From NCBI GenBank assembly GCA_029250925.1, contig JAQXEH010000030.1, forward strand, positions 62,001-126,000: a stretch of DNA of 64,000 bases, in the 5' to 3' direction. The notes beneath the pieces are model-generated. The model saw only the letters and a list, made by a program, of their open reading frames with translations, had not been told where the DNA came from and searched no databases. Position numbers and translations under genes: made by a program. Of the stretch, positions 28,147-37,950 are shown piece by piece. Position 1 is the first letter of the stretch. Each line of letters opens with the position of its first letter. The DNA comes from Hellea sp. Its GTDB lineage: Bacteria; Pseudomonadota; Alphaproteobacteria; Caulobacterales; Maricaulaceae.

Positions 28147-28745
28147 TGGGCCATAAAGCTTTTTGAAACCTTAGCATCGGGAGCCCTTGAGTATAATGGT
28201 TTGGCGGGATGCTCAATAGGTGATAAATTAATACTCATACGCGCCATGATTCTAACATCAACAAACTGGTCTTGTAATAATAAATCATGCTTTAAATTTA
28301 TAAAACTATTTTTTGCGGCTTCAACAGTTTCTGTTATGGGAGGATGCAATTCACTACCCATAAAAAAAGCACTCCAACAGAACTCCCCACGGCGAACATC
28401 TGAAACAGATATTATATTTTTCTTTCCTTCTGGGTCTACTTGGTGCGCCCATAACCTTAAAGAAGAAATTCCTACAACCGGCAGCTTGTTAGGAAGAGCG
28501 AGGCCACAAGCAAAAGCTAGGGAGGCACGCAGACCAGTAAAGCTACCCGGCCCATTACACACAGAAATTTTCTTTATATCATCGATGCATAGGCCTGCGC
28601 CTTGAATTAATTCTGCAATCATAGGGGGTAATCGCTCAGAATGCCCTCTACCAATTTTTTCAGAATTATATGCAATCGTTTTCTCTGAGTTTACGATTGC
28701 AGCTGAGCAATGATCACCAGTAGCATCAATTCCCAAAATAAACAT
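28143..28745 (-). CDS. tsaB: tRNA threonylcarbamoyladenosine biosynthesis protein TsaB
   Basis: Partner of TsaD in making t6A37 of tRNA. 200 residues with an ASKHA fold: 'ILGIDATGDHCSAAIV' at the N terminus and the hallmark 'VCNGPGSFTGLRASLAFACG' near residue 62. It lies 3 bp after nfu and overlaps rimI by four bases. TsaD, TsaC and TsaE are not in this window. Confidence 0.93.
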   Translation of the reverse strand: MFILGIDATGDHCSAAIVNSEKTIAYNSEKIGRGHSERLPPMIAELIQGAGLCIDDIKKISVCNGPGSFTGLRASLAFACGLALPNKLPVVGISSLRLWAHQVDPEGKKNIISVSDVRRGEFCWSAFFMGSELHPPITETVEAAKNSFINLKHDLLLQDQFVDVRIMARMSINLSPIEHPAKPLYSRAPDAKVSKSFMAQ

Positions 28746-28748
28746 AAA

Positions 28749-29321
28749 TTAAGTTATTTGCTCAACACGAGTTACTTCAGGCACATAATGCTTCAAAAGG
28801 TTTTCTATTCCAGACTTAAGGGTCATAGTTGAACTTGGGCATCCAGAGCATGCGCCTCGCATTTCTAAATAAACCGAACCGTCTTCTTTATCAAATTGAC
28901 GGAATACTATATCGCCTCCATCTTGTGCGACTGCCGGCCTAACTCTTAATTCAATTAACTCTTTAATTTGCTCAACAATCTCCAATGTTTCGCCTTCATA
29001 AGTAACATCTTGAGTGGTTGCTTGTGTCCGGTCCACTAAAGGCTGTCCCCCAGCAACATAGAAATCCATAATTGCACCCAACACAGCAGGTTTCAAATGC
29101 TTCCAGTCTGCGGAGTCAGATTTGGAAACGGAAATATAATCTACCCCAAAAAAAACGCGAGTAATATCAGGGATCATGAACAGCATTTCGGCTAAAGGAG
29201 CATTTGAAATATCTTCCCCTCGACAAATTTCAACTGGGGGCTGTCCTTCACCTGTGACAGTTTTTCCAGGAAGAAATTTTAATGTGGAAGGATTGGGCGT
29301 GTCTTCTGTTTGAATAAACAT
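28749..29321 (-). CDS. NfuA/NifU-like Fe-S cluster carrier
   Basis: 190 residues. An N-terminal Nfu domain ('MFIQTEDTPNPSTLKFLPG') is followed by a C-terminal NifU domain with the cluster-binding 'GACSGCPSS' (Cys158 and Cys161). It binds a [4Fe-4S] cluster and passes it to client enzymes; MiaB, encoded nearby, is of the client type. This two-domain form is standard in alphaproteobacteria and mitochondria. Confidence 0.93.
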   Translation of the reverse strand: MFIQTEDTPNPSTLKFLPGKTVTGEGQPPVEICRGEDISNAPLAEMLFMIPDITRVFFGVDYISVSKSDSADWKHLKPAVLGAIMDFYVAGGQPLVDRTQATTQDVTYEGETLEIVEQIKELIELRVRPAVAQDGGDIVFRQFDKEDGSVYLEMRGACSGCPSSTMTLKSGIENLLKHYVPEVTRVEQIT

Positions 29322-29355
29322 ATGTACTCTTATTTTTCTTTTACTTAATTAAAGT

Positions 29356-29814
29356 TTACTTTTTATATACCATGGTTTTTATAGGTGGAAGATTTTCAAA
29401 ATTCAACATCAATGGAATACCATCTTTATGGTTAGACAAATTAGTCTCGAATAACATAAGGTGTAACCCGCCCGGCAAAAGCTCTACTGTATCTCCAGAC
29501 ATTATTTCAAGGTTATTCAATTTTCGCATTCGCATAACGCCGCCGTCATGAATATGATTGTGAATTTCAATAGTTTGACTAACAGGACTAGAAATAGAAA
29601 TTAAGTTAATTTTATCATTAGTTAAATTTTGTATCCGCATGTAGGCACTTGCAATATTTCTACCTGCCATAGGAGGGTTGAAATAAGCTGAGCTCACATT
29701 GATTATATTAGACATATCGCTTTTATAATCCTCATCAGCAGCCGGCTTAAAATTTTCTTGAGATGTGCACGATACTAGTGCTAGGCAACAAAGATATGTT
29801 AGAAGATACCTCAT
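29356..29814 (-). CDS. PCu(A)C-type copper chaperone, lipoprotein
   Basis: 152 residues from the start chosen here. The N terminus is a lipoprotein signal with lipobox 'LVSC' (Cys16), so it is anchored in the periplasm. The PCu(A)C domain shows the copper ligands in 'IHNHIHDGGVMRMRKL' and the later 'PGGLHLML', matching the H-M...H-x-M pattern. Such proteins deliver Cu(I) to the CuA site of cytochrome oxidase. The track start seven codons earlier overlaps trpS; ATG 29814 lies one base after the trpS stop. No cytochrome-oxidase or Sco gene is adjacent. Confidence 0.85.
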   Translation of the reverse strand: MRYLLTYLCCLALVSCTSQENFKPAADEDYKSDMSNIINVSSAYFNPPMAGRNIASAYMRIQNLTNDKINLISISSPVSQTIEIHNHIHDGGVMRMRKLNNLEIMSGDTVELLPGGLHLMLFETNLSNHKDGIPLMLNFENLPPIKTMVYKK

Positions 29815-29815
29815 A

Positions 29816-30844
29816 CTATACTCCAGAAAACCCAATTATCTTTCGTACTTCGGCCACAATTGGGTCTGAAATTTCTGAAGCCCTATCAGCTGCAGTTGAA
29901 AGTATACGGTTCAATTCCTCTGGGTCACTTAAATAACGGTTCATAAGTTCAGTAATCGGGTGTATTTTACTTACAGCTAGGTCAGCAAGAGCAGACTTAA
30001 ATATGCCAAATCCCTTGCCCGCATACTCTAACAAAACATCTTGATCAGACTTGCCAGATAAAGCAGAATAAATCCCTACCAAGTTTTTTACTTCTGGTCT
30101 TCCCTCAATCTCATCTAATGACAGAGGAATCGCTCCAGCATCAGTTTTTGCTTTTCGGATTTTCTTTGAGATTTTATCCGCATCGTCTGTTAAATTAATT
30201 CTGGAATTATCAGAGGGATCAGATTTAGACATCTTCTCGGTACCATTACGTAAACTCATAACCCTTGCACCAGGGCCCTCTATCAATGGCTCACACAAAG
30301 GGAAAAAATTAGGAGAAGAAAAGTCATGATTAAACTTCGCCGCAATATCCCTTGTCAGTTCTAAATGCTGTTTTTGATCTTCGCCGACAGGAACATGTGT
30401 CGCTTTAAAAGCAAGAATATCAGCAGCTTGCAATACGGGATAATTATAGAGGCCAACAGACATTTTTTCTGAATTCTTTCCAGCTTTGTCTTTAAACTGG
30501 GTCATTCGGTTCAACCAACCAATGCGCGCAATGCAATTAAAGTACCATGCTAATTCAGAATGCGCCCTGACCGATGATTGATTATAAACTATCGCTTTTG
30601 AGGGGTCCACTCCTGATGCTAAATATGCAGCAGCAATATGGCGTGTTTGCTGTGCTAATTTTTTTGGGTCCTGCCAAACTGTTATAGCATGCAAATCGAC
30701 AATGCAGTAAATGCATTCCATTTCATCTTGAAGTTTTACGAATTTTTTTAAAGCACCTAGATAATTACCTAAATGCAAATCGCCTGATGGTTGAACACCA
30801 GAAAAAACTCGATTAGGCCCATTATAAATATTTTTATCTGTCAC
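29816..30844 (-). CDS. trpS: Tryptophanyl-tRNA synthetase
   Basis: Class I aminoacyl-tRNA synthetase, 342 residues. The HIGH-type motif is '[10 protein letters not shown]' (about 20) and the KMSKS loop is intact ('KMSKSDPS', about 206). It starts at a GTG two bases after the murJ stop codon, in the conserved mutS-glnD-murJ-trpS series. Confidence 0.96.
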   Translation of the reverse strand: MTDKNIYNGPNRVFSGVQPSGDLHLGNYLGALKKFVKLQDEMECIYCIVDLHAITVWQDPKKLAQQTRHIAAAYLASGVDPSKAIVYNQSSVRAHSELAWYFNCIARIGWLNRMTQFKDKAGKNSEKMSVGLYNYPVLQAADILAFKATHVPVGEDQKQHLELTRDIAAKFNHDFSSPNFFPLCEPLIEGPGARVMSLRNGTEKMSKSDPSDNSRINLTDDADKISKKIRKAKTDAGAIPLSLDEIEGRPEVKNLVGIYSALSGKSDQDVLLEYAGKGFGIFKSALADLAVSKIHPITELMNRYLSDPEELNRILSTAADRASEISDPIVAEVRKIIGFSGV

Positions 30845-30846
30845 TT

Positions 30847-32418
30847 TTATGTGCTCCGCTTGAGAGCGTCGCGGATATCACTCAAATCGAAAGCCCGCAA
30901 GAGGGCAGCGCTCAATGAATAAACTAGAAGCCCTAGAAAACAGACAAACAATAGAGAAAGCATATCAGAAATTAAATTTCCATATAAAATTCGCTCAACA
31001 AAAGGTGCCATAAAACTTAAAGCTAATGACATAATAGCGCTAGCAATTATTATTCGAGGAACTCTAGTCAATAAACGATTGTCAGGGGTGAAATACCCAT
31101 TTTTTCTAAGAACTAATGTCAATGCTATAACATTCACCCAACCCGCTACCGAAGTTGCAAGTGCTAAACCTTGGAAACCAATATTTATGAAAAGATATAG
31201 TCCTAGAGTAACATTTATAACAGCCGAAATCGCAGCAAAAATCATAGGGGTTTTGGTGTTTTCTCTGGCAAAAAAAGCAGGGGTTAAGACTTTAAGTAAA
31301 ACAAATGCAGGTAAACCGTAAGCAAACATTTCTAAAGCCATAGATACTTGGTTCGTAGTAGTGGCAGTAAATGCACCGCGCTCAAATAAAGCGCCTAGCA
31401 GGAAATTTGGAATAGTGGCTAAGGCGAAAGCTGCCGGTATGGTAAAAAAAGCTGCAATTTCAACAGCACGGTTTAAAGTAACTTTTGCACCTCCTTCGTC
31501 GCCCGAACGTAATCGACGAGTTAAGGTGGGCAATAGCGCAACGCCCATGGCGATGCCAATTATTCCCAAAGGTAACTGATATAAACGATCGGCATATGTT
31601 AACCAAGAAGCAGCACTTTTTTCCATGGTTGCAATAGCGTGACTAACTAAGAGGTTTATTTGTGTTATACCTGCTGATAGTAAACCAGGAATACCTAAAA
31701 AAAATAGTCTTTTTACGCCAGGTGTTATCTGAGGCCTTTTAAGACCAATTTTAACGCCAGCTTTTCTGCATCCCCAAATAACTAAAGACATCTGAACAAA
31801 TCCTGAGAAAGTTATGGCAATTGTTAAAAAATAACCAATTACTTTTTGATTGTAACCTGAGAAGCCTAAAGTAAATAATGTGATTATCATAAAAAGGTTC
31901 AAAACAATTGGGACGGCCGCAGCTAAAGCAAAATGGTTACGGGTATTAAGGATACCGGAATACAATGCGGTTAAAGACATAAATACCAAGTAAGGCATTG
32001 TTATTTGCGCGTATACAACAGCTAGATAATATGGACTGATCCCAGTATTATGATCAACAGCCTTATCGAGCCCAAAACCAATGATAGATAATGACCATGG
32101 CATAGTTGCCTCAAAGGCTATTACAAGAAAAGCAACAACAACCAAAAGTGCAGACATTGCTTCTTTTGCAAAAGCATCTGCGGAGACCTCTCCTTCTTCT
32201 TCTAGTCGTCTGGCGTAGAGAGGAATAAACGCAGCGTTAAAAGCGCCCTCTGCAAACATTTTCCTAAATACATTTGGCAATTTGAATGCTGTAAAAAACG
32301 CATCTGATATTACCCCTGCACCCAAAAATGTTGCTATAAGCATGTCACGCACAAGGCCGAGTACACGGCTTACCAAAGTTAAAGAACCAATTATAGCCGT
32401 TGATCTTAACAATCTCAT
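30847..32418 (-). CDS. murJ: Lipid II flippase MurJ
   Basis: Polytopic inner-membrane protein of the MOP superfamily that moves lipid II outward for peptidoglycan assembly. 523 residues with about 14 hydrophobic segments. '[19 protein letters not shown]' and '[28 protein letters not shown]' near the N terminus are the MurJ/MviN signature. It starts 1 bp after glnD. Confidence 0.96.
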   Translation of the reverse strand: MRLLRSTAIIGSLTLVSRVLGLVRDMLIATFLGAGVISDAFFTAFKLPNVFRKMFAEGAFNAAFIPLYARRLEEEGEVSADAFAKEAMSALLVVVAFLVIAFEATMPWSLSIIGFGLDKAVDHNTGISPYYLAVVYAQITMPYLVFMSLTALYSGILNTRNHFALAAAVPIVLNLFMIITLFTLGFSGYNQKVIGYFLTIAITFSGFVQMSLVIWGCRKAGVKIGLKRPQITPGVKRLFFLGIPGLLSAGITQINLLVSHAIATMEKSAASWLTYADRLYQLPLGIIGIAMGVALLPTLTRRLRSGDEGGAKVTLNRAVEIAAFFTIPAAFALATIPNFLLGALFERGAFTATTTNQVSMALEMFAYGLPAFVLLKVLTPAFFARENTKTPMIFAAISAVINVTLGLYLFINIGFQGLALATSVAGWVNVIALTLVLRKNGYFTPDNRLLTRVPRIIIASAIMSLALSFMAPFVERILYGNLISDMLSLLFVCFLGLLVYSLSAALLRAFDLSDIRDALKRST

Positions 32419-32419
32419 T

Positions 32420-35224
32420 TTAAGCTACTTTTTCATTTATTGAATTGCTACTGCAGGCTTTTATTAGCATAGAATTTAACTGTTGTTGATGATTATCCGA
32501 TATTATACTTTCCAGCCCACAACTTTTGACATAAAAGACATCAATTGCCTTGGTGCCCTCGACTTCAATATGCGCTGATAATACATCGATGTGTTCATCT
32601 CTAAATATTTCAGCGATATCAAATAAAAGACCTGGCCTATCCTTTGCTATAACTTCAATAATCAAAATACCGCTTGATGCCGTTTTAAAAAAAGAAACAT
32701 TTGGTACAATTGGAATAGCACCAGCGCGATTCGATATAATAGCTTTAGGTATTTTCATATCATTAACCTCTCCGCTAGCTCCCTTAAATGCCTTTAACCG
32801 CAAAACTTCTAATGCATGGTCACTTTGCCTACCAAAAGCCTGACCGTCAGGATTTTGAAGATAAAACACATTCATAACCCTGGCATTTTTCCCAGTATGA
32901 AGCCTAGCTCCAATAATTGAAGCTCCAGACGCTGAAATTGAACGGGTTATATCTGCAAATAATTTTGTGCGATCTTGTGTCATAACCCACAACTCAGTTA
33001 TATCACGAGCACGGTCACGCCTAGTTTGAACGAATGTATATCCACTGTTATCAAGACTTTGGTCAAAAAACCTTGCATGGCGTATTAAGTCTGTCATATC
33101 AAAATTAAGCCAATAGCTGACCTGTAGTTCATTAATAATGGGTGCTATCCTTTTTGCCATCCCCGATGAGAGTTTATCATTCAACATTTCTTTAGCCGCG
33201 GCGGCTCTGGAAACAGGTGCTAATTCTTCCCTTCCCTTGAGATACGACTCTGTTGATTGATACAAGTTTCGTAACAGAGCCCCCTTCCAATCGTTCCATA
33301 TCCCTGGCCCTACAGCCCTTATATCTACAGTGGTAAGAACGGTTAGCATATCAAGTCTCTCTTGCGAGCCAACTAGCTCAGCAAACTCCTTAATGGTATC
33401 CGTATCAGAGATGTCTCTTCTTTGTGCCGTTTCACTCATATCTAAATGTCTGCGGATTAGCCATGCGACTGTATCTGTAGTATCTTTATCAACCCCTAAT
33501 CTCCGGCAAGCCCTACGCCCTAACTGCGCCCCTTCGATACATTGATCCCCCTGTCCTTTACCTGTATCATGCAGTAAACAGGCTAAATACAATATTACAA
33601 TCTGGTCTTTTGAAAAATTTTTTGCAATTTTTGTTGAGATAGGATGCTCTTTTTCCATTTTCCCTGTCAAAATATTATCAAAGTTTTCTATTAAACGAAG
33701 TGTATGTTCATCCACTGTATAAGCATGGTGCATGTTAAATTGCGTTCGCGCTACAATCCCGCCGAACTCAATTAAATATCGTCCAAGCACACCTGCTTCA
33801 TTCATAGCTTTTAGTGTTGAATAAAGTGATTTTGCGGAGATCAAAATTTCTAAAAAAATTTTAGAATTAATTGGGTCGCGGCGAAAATCACCATCCATTA
33901 GGTTTCGACGAAAATCTATGGCGCTGAATGCATCTGGATGTATATCTAAGTTTCGGCGCCCTGCAGTTTCAAATAACTGCAGTATCATCGATGGATTATT
34001 TTTAATCTTCAAGGGGTCTGAAAACATCAAACGCCCATGGTCTAATACAAAATCAGTATTTTTAATATTTCTTCTTGAATTGGGTAAAAAAACATCTAAT
34101 CCCCTAGGAAGTAATATCGATTTTTGTGCTTCCAATTTAGCACATGCAATACGTGTTAATGCCCCCACCTCTCTGGCATTTATAAAATATTCTTTCATAA
34201 ACTTTTCAACAGCAATTTCTATAGGCCCTGAAGCGTATCCCATTTTTCTCGCTAAAACAGTTTGCTTATCAAAGCTCAGGCTTTCATTTGGGCGACCAGA
34301 AATATAATGAAGCCAAATACGGGCTCTCCACAAAAAGTCAGCAGCACGCAAAAATCTCGTTGCAGCAACTTTTTCAAATAATCCTAAATCTACATAGTTT
34401 TGCGGGTGTTGCGCATCATTGATTTTATCATCTTTATCGAGAAAACGTGCAATCCAATAAAGTGAATGTAAATCTCGTAAGCCGCCCTTACCTTCCTTGA
34501 CATTGGGCTCAATCATATACCTCGAGTTTCCTGCTTTTTCGTGTCGTGCATCGCGCTCAGCTAATTTTATAGCAATGTAGGCTCGGCCCTTGCCTCTTGC
34601 GACAGACCTTCTAAATTTTTTTGTGAGCTCTAATGAAAGTTCTTTTTCACCGCAAAGATAGCGTAAATCAAGAAGCGCAGTTAAAATCGTTTGATCTTCT
34701 TTAGCAAGCTTTATAGACTCATTACAGGTCCGCGTTGAATATCCGACCTTGATGCCAAGATCCCAAAGCATATAAAGCATATATTCTGTGACTACATTTG
34801 CACTTAATTGTCCTTTATGATTTGCGGTTAAAAATAGTAGATCTACATCGGACTCAGGCGCCATTTCACCACGCCCATATCCGCCAACTGCACAAAGGGA
34901 AATTCTTAAAATATTTCTAGAATTAGGCGTCTCTACGATTTCTTTCATGGTATAGTCAAAGAGAGTTACTATTATATCATCATGGATTTTAGCAATAAGC
35001 TTAGCAGCCTCAAGCCCGCTTAATAACCCAGACTGAAATCTAGTCTTTATAGAGTTTTTAGCCTCTTCAAGTGCCGATTTAAAGATAGCTAAAACCTCAT
35101 CTCTGTCATGTTGGTTTTCAGATGAAGAAATAAATAATTTCTCGTATAGCATGGGTAAGTTTATACCACTTTTATAAATATTTTGTTTAAGTTTTATTGG
35201 AATGGTTTCTTTAAATTCGGTCAT
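32420..35224 (-). CDS. glnD: PII uridylyltransferase / uridylyl-removing enzyme
   Basis: Bifunctional sensor of glutamine that uridylylates and de-uridylylates PII proteins. 934 residues: nucleotidyltransferase domain with 'GGYGRGEMAPESDVD' (114-128), HD domain with 'LLHDTGKGQGD' (about 555), and two C-terminal ACT domains (about 715-790 and 820-900; 'IEVIAKDRPGLLFDIAEIF'). All catalytic motifs are present. The start overlaps the mutS stop by one base (TAATG). Confidence 0.96.
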   Translation of the reverse strand: MTEFKETIPIKLKQNIYKSGINLPMLYEKLFISSSENQHDRDEVLAIFKSALEEAKNSIKTRFQSGLLSGLEAAKLIAKIHDDIIVTLFDYTMKEIVETPNSRNILRISLCAVGGYGRGEMAPESDVDLLFLTANHKGQLSANVVTEYMLYMLWDLGIKVGYSTRTCNESIKLAKEDQTILTALLDLRYLCGEKELSLELTKKFRRSVARGKGRAYIAIKLAERDARHEKAGNSRYMIEPNVKEGKGGLRDLHSLYWIARFLDKDDKINDAQHPQNYVDLGLFEKVAATRFLRAADFLWRARIWLHYISGRPNESLSFDKQTVLARKMGYASGPIEIAVEKFMKEYFINAREVGALTRIACAKLEAQKSILLPRGLDVFLPNSRRNIKNTDFVLDHGRLMFSDPLKIKNNPSMILQLFETAGRRNLDIHPDAFSAIDFRRNLMDGDFRRDPINSKIFLEILISAKSLYSTLKAMNEAGVLGRYLIEFGGIVARTQFNMHHAYTVDEHTLRLIENFDNILTGKMEKEHPISTKIAKNFSKDQIVILYLACLLHDTGKGQGDQCIEGAQLGRRACRRLGVDKDTTDTVAWLIRRHLDMSETAQRRDISDTDTIKEFAELVGSQERLDMLTVLTTVDIRAVGPGIWNDWKGALLRNLYQSTESYLKGREELAPVSRAAAAKEMLNDKLSSGMAKRIAPIINELQVSYWLNFDMTDLIRHARFFDQSLDNSGYTFVQTRRDRARDITELWVMTQDRTKLFADITRSISASGASIIGARLHTGKNARVMNVFYLQNPDGQAFGRQSDHALEVLRLKAFKGASGEVNDMKIPKAIISNRAGAIPIVPNVSFFKTASSGILIIEVIAKDRPGLLFDIAEIFRDEHIDVLSAHIEVEGTKAIDVFYVKSCGLESIISDNHQQQLNSMLIKACSSNSINEKVA

Positions 35225-37911
35225 TACTGTAGTTTCATTTTCAGTTCATATAAAAAATCCAATGCGGCACGAGGCGTAAGCTCATCTGTATTTAAACTTT
35301 TAATGAGCTCCAAAGTCTCGGATTTTTGTACGTTTTGTGAAGGTGCTTTAACATCAAACAAGGGCAAATCAGCAATTATGGAGCCTTTATTTTTATGATC
35401 GGACTCCAATAAAGATAAAACATCTTGTGCACGCCTTAAAGCCGCCACAGGCAATCCAGCGAGTTTTGCCACTTGAATTCCATACGACCTATCAGCCGCA
35501 CCTGCTATTAAGTCATGTAAAAATATTAACTCGCCATCCCATTCCTTAGCTTTTAGACTAACATTTTTTGTGCCGTCAGTACTTTCAATCATTTTAGTTA
35601 GTTCATGATAATGTGTAGCAAATAAAGTTCGAGACTGGTTAATCTCGAATAAATGATCTGCCACAGACCATGCTATTGCAAGTCCATCAAAGGTTGATGT
35701 CCCTCTGCCTATTTCGTCAAGAATTACAAAAGAGCGGTTAGTAGCCAAATTTAAAATTGCAGCAGTCTCTAACATCTCCACCATAAAGGTAGATTGACCT
35801 CTTGAAAGATCGTCAGATGCCCCCACTCGGGAAAATAGTCTATCAACAATCCCGATCTTGGCTGCGGTTGCTGGTACGTAAAATCCAGATTGTGCCAAAA
35901 TAACCATTAATGCATTTTGTCTGAGATACGTTGATTTACCGGCCATATTCGGACCAGTTATGAGTGTTAATCTGGGACCTAAGTTTATCTCTGCATCTAA
36001 CTCACAATCATTTGGTGTAAAATTTTTATCTGGTAATTTTGAAAGAGACTTCTCAACTACTGGGTGACGCCCCTCTTTCACAGAAAAAGCAGTGCTATTA
36101 TCTACTAGGGGCCTGATTGCAGTAGTTTCTGTAGCCCAAATTGAAGCAGCAGAGAGCACATCTAATGTGGCGAGAGCTAAAGCTACCTCTCTTATCTCTT
36201 CGGTTAAAAAAATTAACCTAGCTACAAACTCTTGAAAGATATCAATCTCAAGAGCCAATGCTCTATCTCGTGCAGTTGTGATTCTAGAGTCTAAGTCTGC
36301 TAGGTCTGTTGTCGTGTATCGTACGCAGCCGCCAAGTGTTTGACGATGAATAAATATTTCTTTCAGATGATCATCATCCATTTTATCAGAATATTTGGGA
36401 GTGACCTCTATAAAGTAACCAAGAATGTTATTGTGCTTGACCTTAAGAGTAGGGATTGATGAAACCTCTATATATTCTGCTTGTAAATTTGCTATATGCT
36501 GCCGACTATCACTTCTTAGGATCTTGAGTTCGTCAAGTTCACTTGACCACCCAGTAGCTATAAATCCACCTTGTCGTAAATTTAAAGGCGCATCAGGTAA
36601 AAAAGCTTCAGAGGCCTCTACGGCAAATCTAAAGAGTTCAGAATTATTTGATATTTTTAACTTTTTGACAGCGTTAAATACATTATCTATTTTTTTTAAA
36701 TCAGTTACATCGTGAAAGAAATTCTCAATTTCCTGACACAACATTAAGCCTTGGCTAAGTGTTAAGATATCTTTAGGACTGCCACGCCCTAAACCAAGGC
36801 GACCAACAGAGCGAGCCATGTCACCCATTTTTTTTAGCTCAGTGCGTAATTTTAGTAAAAGCTCATCCTTTTTTATAAAAAAACCTACTGAATCCAGTCG
36901 TTTATTAATCTCACAAGAGTCTACCAAAGGAGAATTTAATCTCTGTTTTAGGAGCCTCGCCCCCGCTCCAGTAACCGTCCTATCAACAACTGATAATAAT
37001 GATCCACCTTTGTGTCCTCTCTGATTTCTATCTATCTCAAGGCTAGCTCGAGTCGCAGGGTCTATTATTAAGTAATTGCTTGTTGAGTTGTGTTTTAAAT
37101 TAGAGAGTTGGACTTTATTCCCTGCTTGAGTCAATTCAAGGTAATTTAATAAAGCTCCTGCAGCAGAAATTTCTACCTTAGTGAATGATCCAAATCCTTG
37201 CAGACTTTTCACATTAAAACATTTTTTTAAATGAGCCTCCGCTGAACGATAATTAAATTTAATAGCAGGTTGAGGAGTCAAAGAAGTATCACTCAAATGC
37301 AGAGTCTTTAAAAATTCAGAGTCTTGATACAGCAATTCTGGAATAATAACTTCGCTAGGCGATAAAGCTGCCAACTTGCTAGGCAAGTTCATGGAGTCAA
37401 CCTCAGAAACATTAAATGAACCATCAGAAATGTCTGCCCATGCAATTGCATACTCGCCTAACAAAGATTTATATATACTCAGAATAAAGTTTTGACCTCT
37501 AGCGTCCAATAATGTTTCTTCGGTTAATGTTCCAGGCGTAACCACACGAACAATTTCTCTATTAACGATAGCCTTATAGCCCCGTTTTTTTGCCTCGGCT
37601 GGAGTCTCTGTTTGTTCACAAATAGCAACCTTAAAACCTTTTTTAATTAAACGGTGCAAATAAGTTTCAGAGGCATGAACAGGAACACCGCACATTGGTA
37701 TGTCGAAACCGTTGTGCTTTCCGCGTTTTGTAAGTGCTATATCTAATGCTTCCGCGGCATGAATTGCATCATCGAAAAATAATTCATAAAAATCACCCAT
37801 TCTAAAAAATAGTAAAACATCAGGTTCAGCCTCAGCTTTTATACCAAGAAACTGCTTCATCATGGGGGTAACCTTATGAGCCTTTACATCTTTATCTGCA
37901 TGAATATTCAT
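35224..37911 (-). CDS. mutS: DNA mismatch repair protein MutS
   Basis: Mismatch-recognising ATPase, 895 residues. The N-terminal domain has the Phe-x-Glu mismatch wedge in 'FRMGDFYELFFDDA'. The ATPase has Walker A 'GPNMAGKST' (about 655), 'DEIGRGTSTFDG' and 'ATHYHEL'. All domains are complete. It leads the mutS-glnD-murJ-trpS series; the 39-bp gap upstream is bordered by ampG on the same strand. Confidence 0.97.
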   Translation of the reverse strand: MNIHADKDVKAHKVTPMMKQFLGIKAEAEPDVLLFFRMGDFYELFFDDAIHAAEALDIALTKRGKHNGFDIPMCGVPVHASETYLHRLIKKGFKVAICEQTETPAEAKKRGYKAIVNREIVRVVTPGTLTEETLLDARGQNFILSIYKSLLGEYAIAWADISDGSFNVSEVDSMNLPSKLAALSPSEVIIPELLYQDSEFLKTLHLSDTSLTPQPAIKFNYRSAEAHLKKCFNVKSLQGFGSFTKVEISAAGALLNYLELTQAGNKVQLSNLKHNSTSNYLIIDPATRASLEIDRNQRGHKGGSLLSVVDRTVTGAGARLLKQRLNSPLVDSCEINKRLDSVGFFIKKDELLLKLRTELKKMGDMARSVGRLGLGRGSPKDILTLSQGLMLCQEIENFFHDVTDLKKIDNVFNAVKKLKISNNSELFRFAVEASEAFLPDAPLNLRQGGFIATGWSSELDELKILRSDSRQHIANLQAEYIEVSSIPTLKVKHNNILGYFIEVTPKYSDKMDDDHLKEIFIHRQTLGGCVRYTTTDLADLDSRITTARDRALALEIDIFQEFVARLIFLTEEIREVALALATLDVLSAASIWATETTAIRPLVDNSTAFSVKEGRHPVVEKSLSKLPDKNFTPNDCELDAEINLGPRLTLITGPNMAGKSTYLRQNALMVILAQSGFYVPATAAKIGIVDRLFSRVGASDDLSRGQSTFMVEMLETAAILNLATNRSFVILDEIGRGTSTFDGLAIAWSVADHLFEINQSRTLFATHYHELTKMIESTDGTKNVSLKAKEWDGELIFLHDLIAGAADRSYGIQVAKLAGLPVAALRRAQDVLSLLESDHKNKGSIIADLPLFDVKAPSQNVQKSETLELIKSLNTDELTPRAALDFLYELKMKLQ

Positions 37912-37950
37912 ATATTGATAAATTGAAGAAAATATTCGTCTTGTGCAAGA

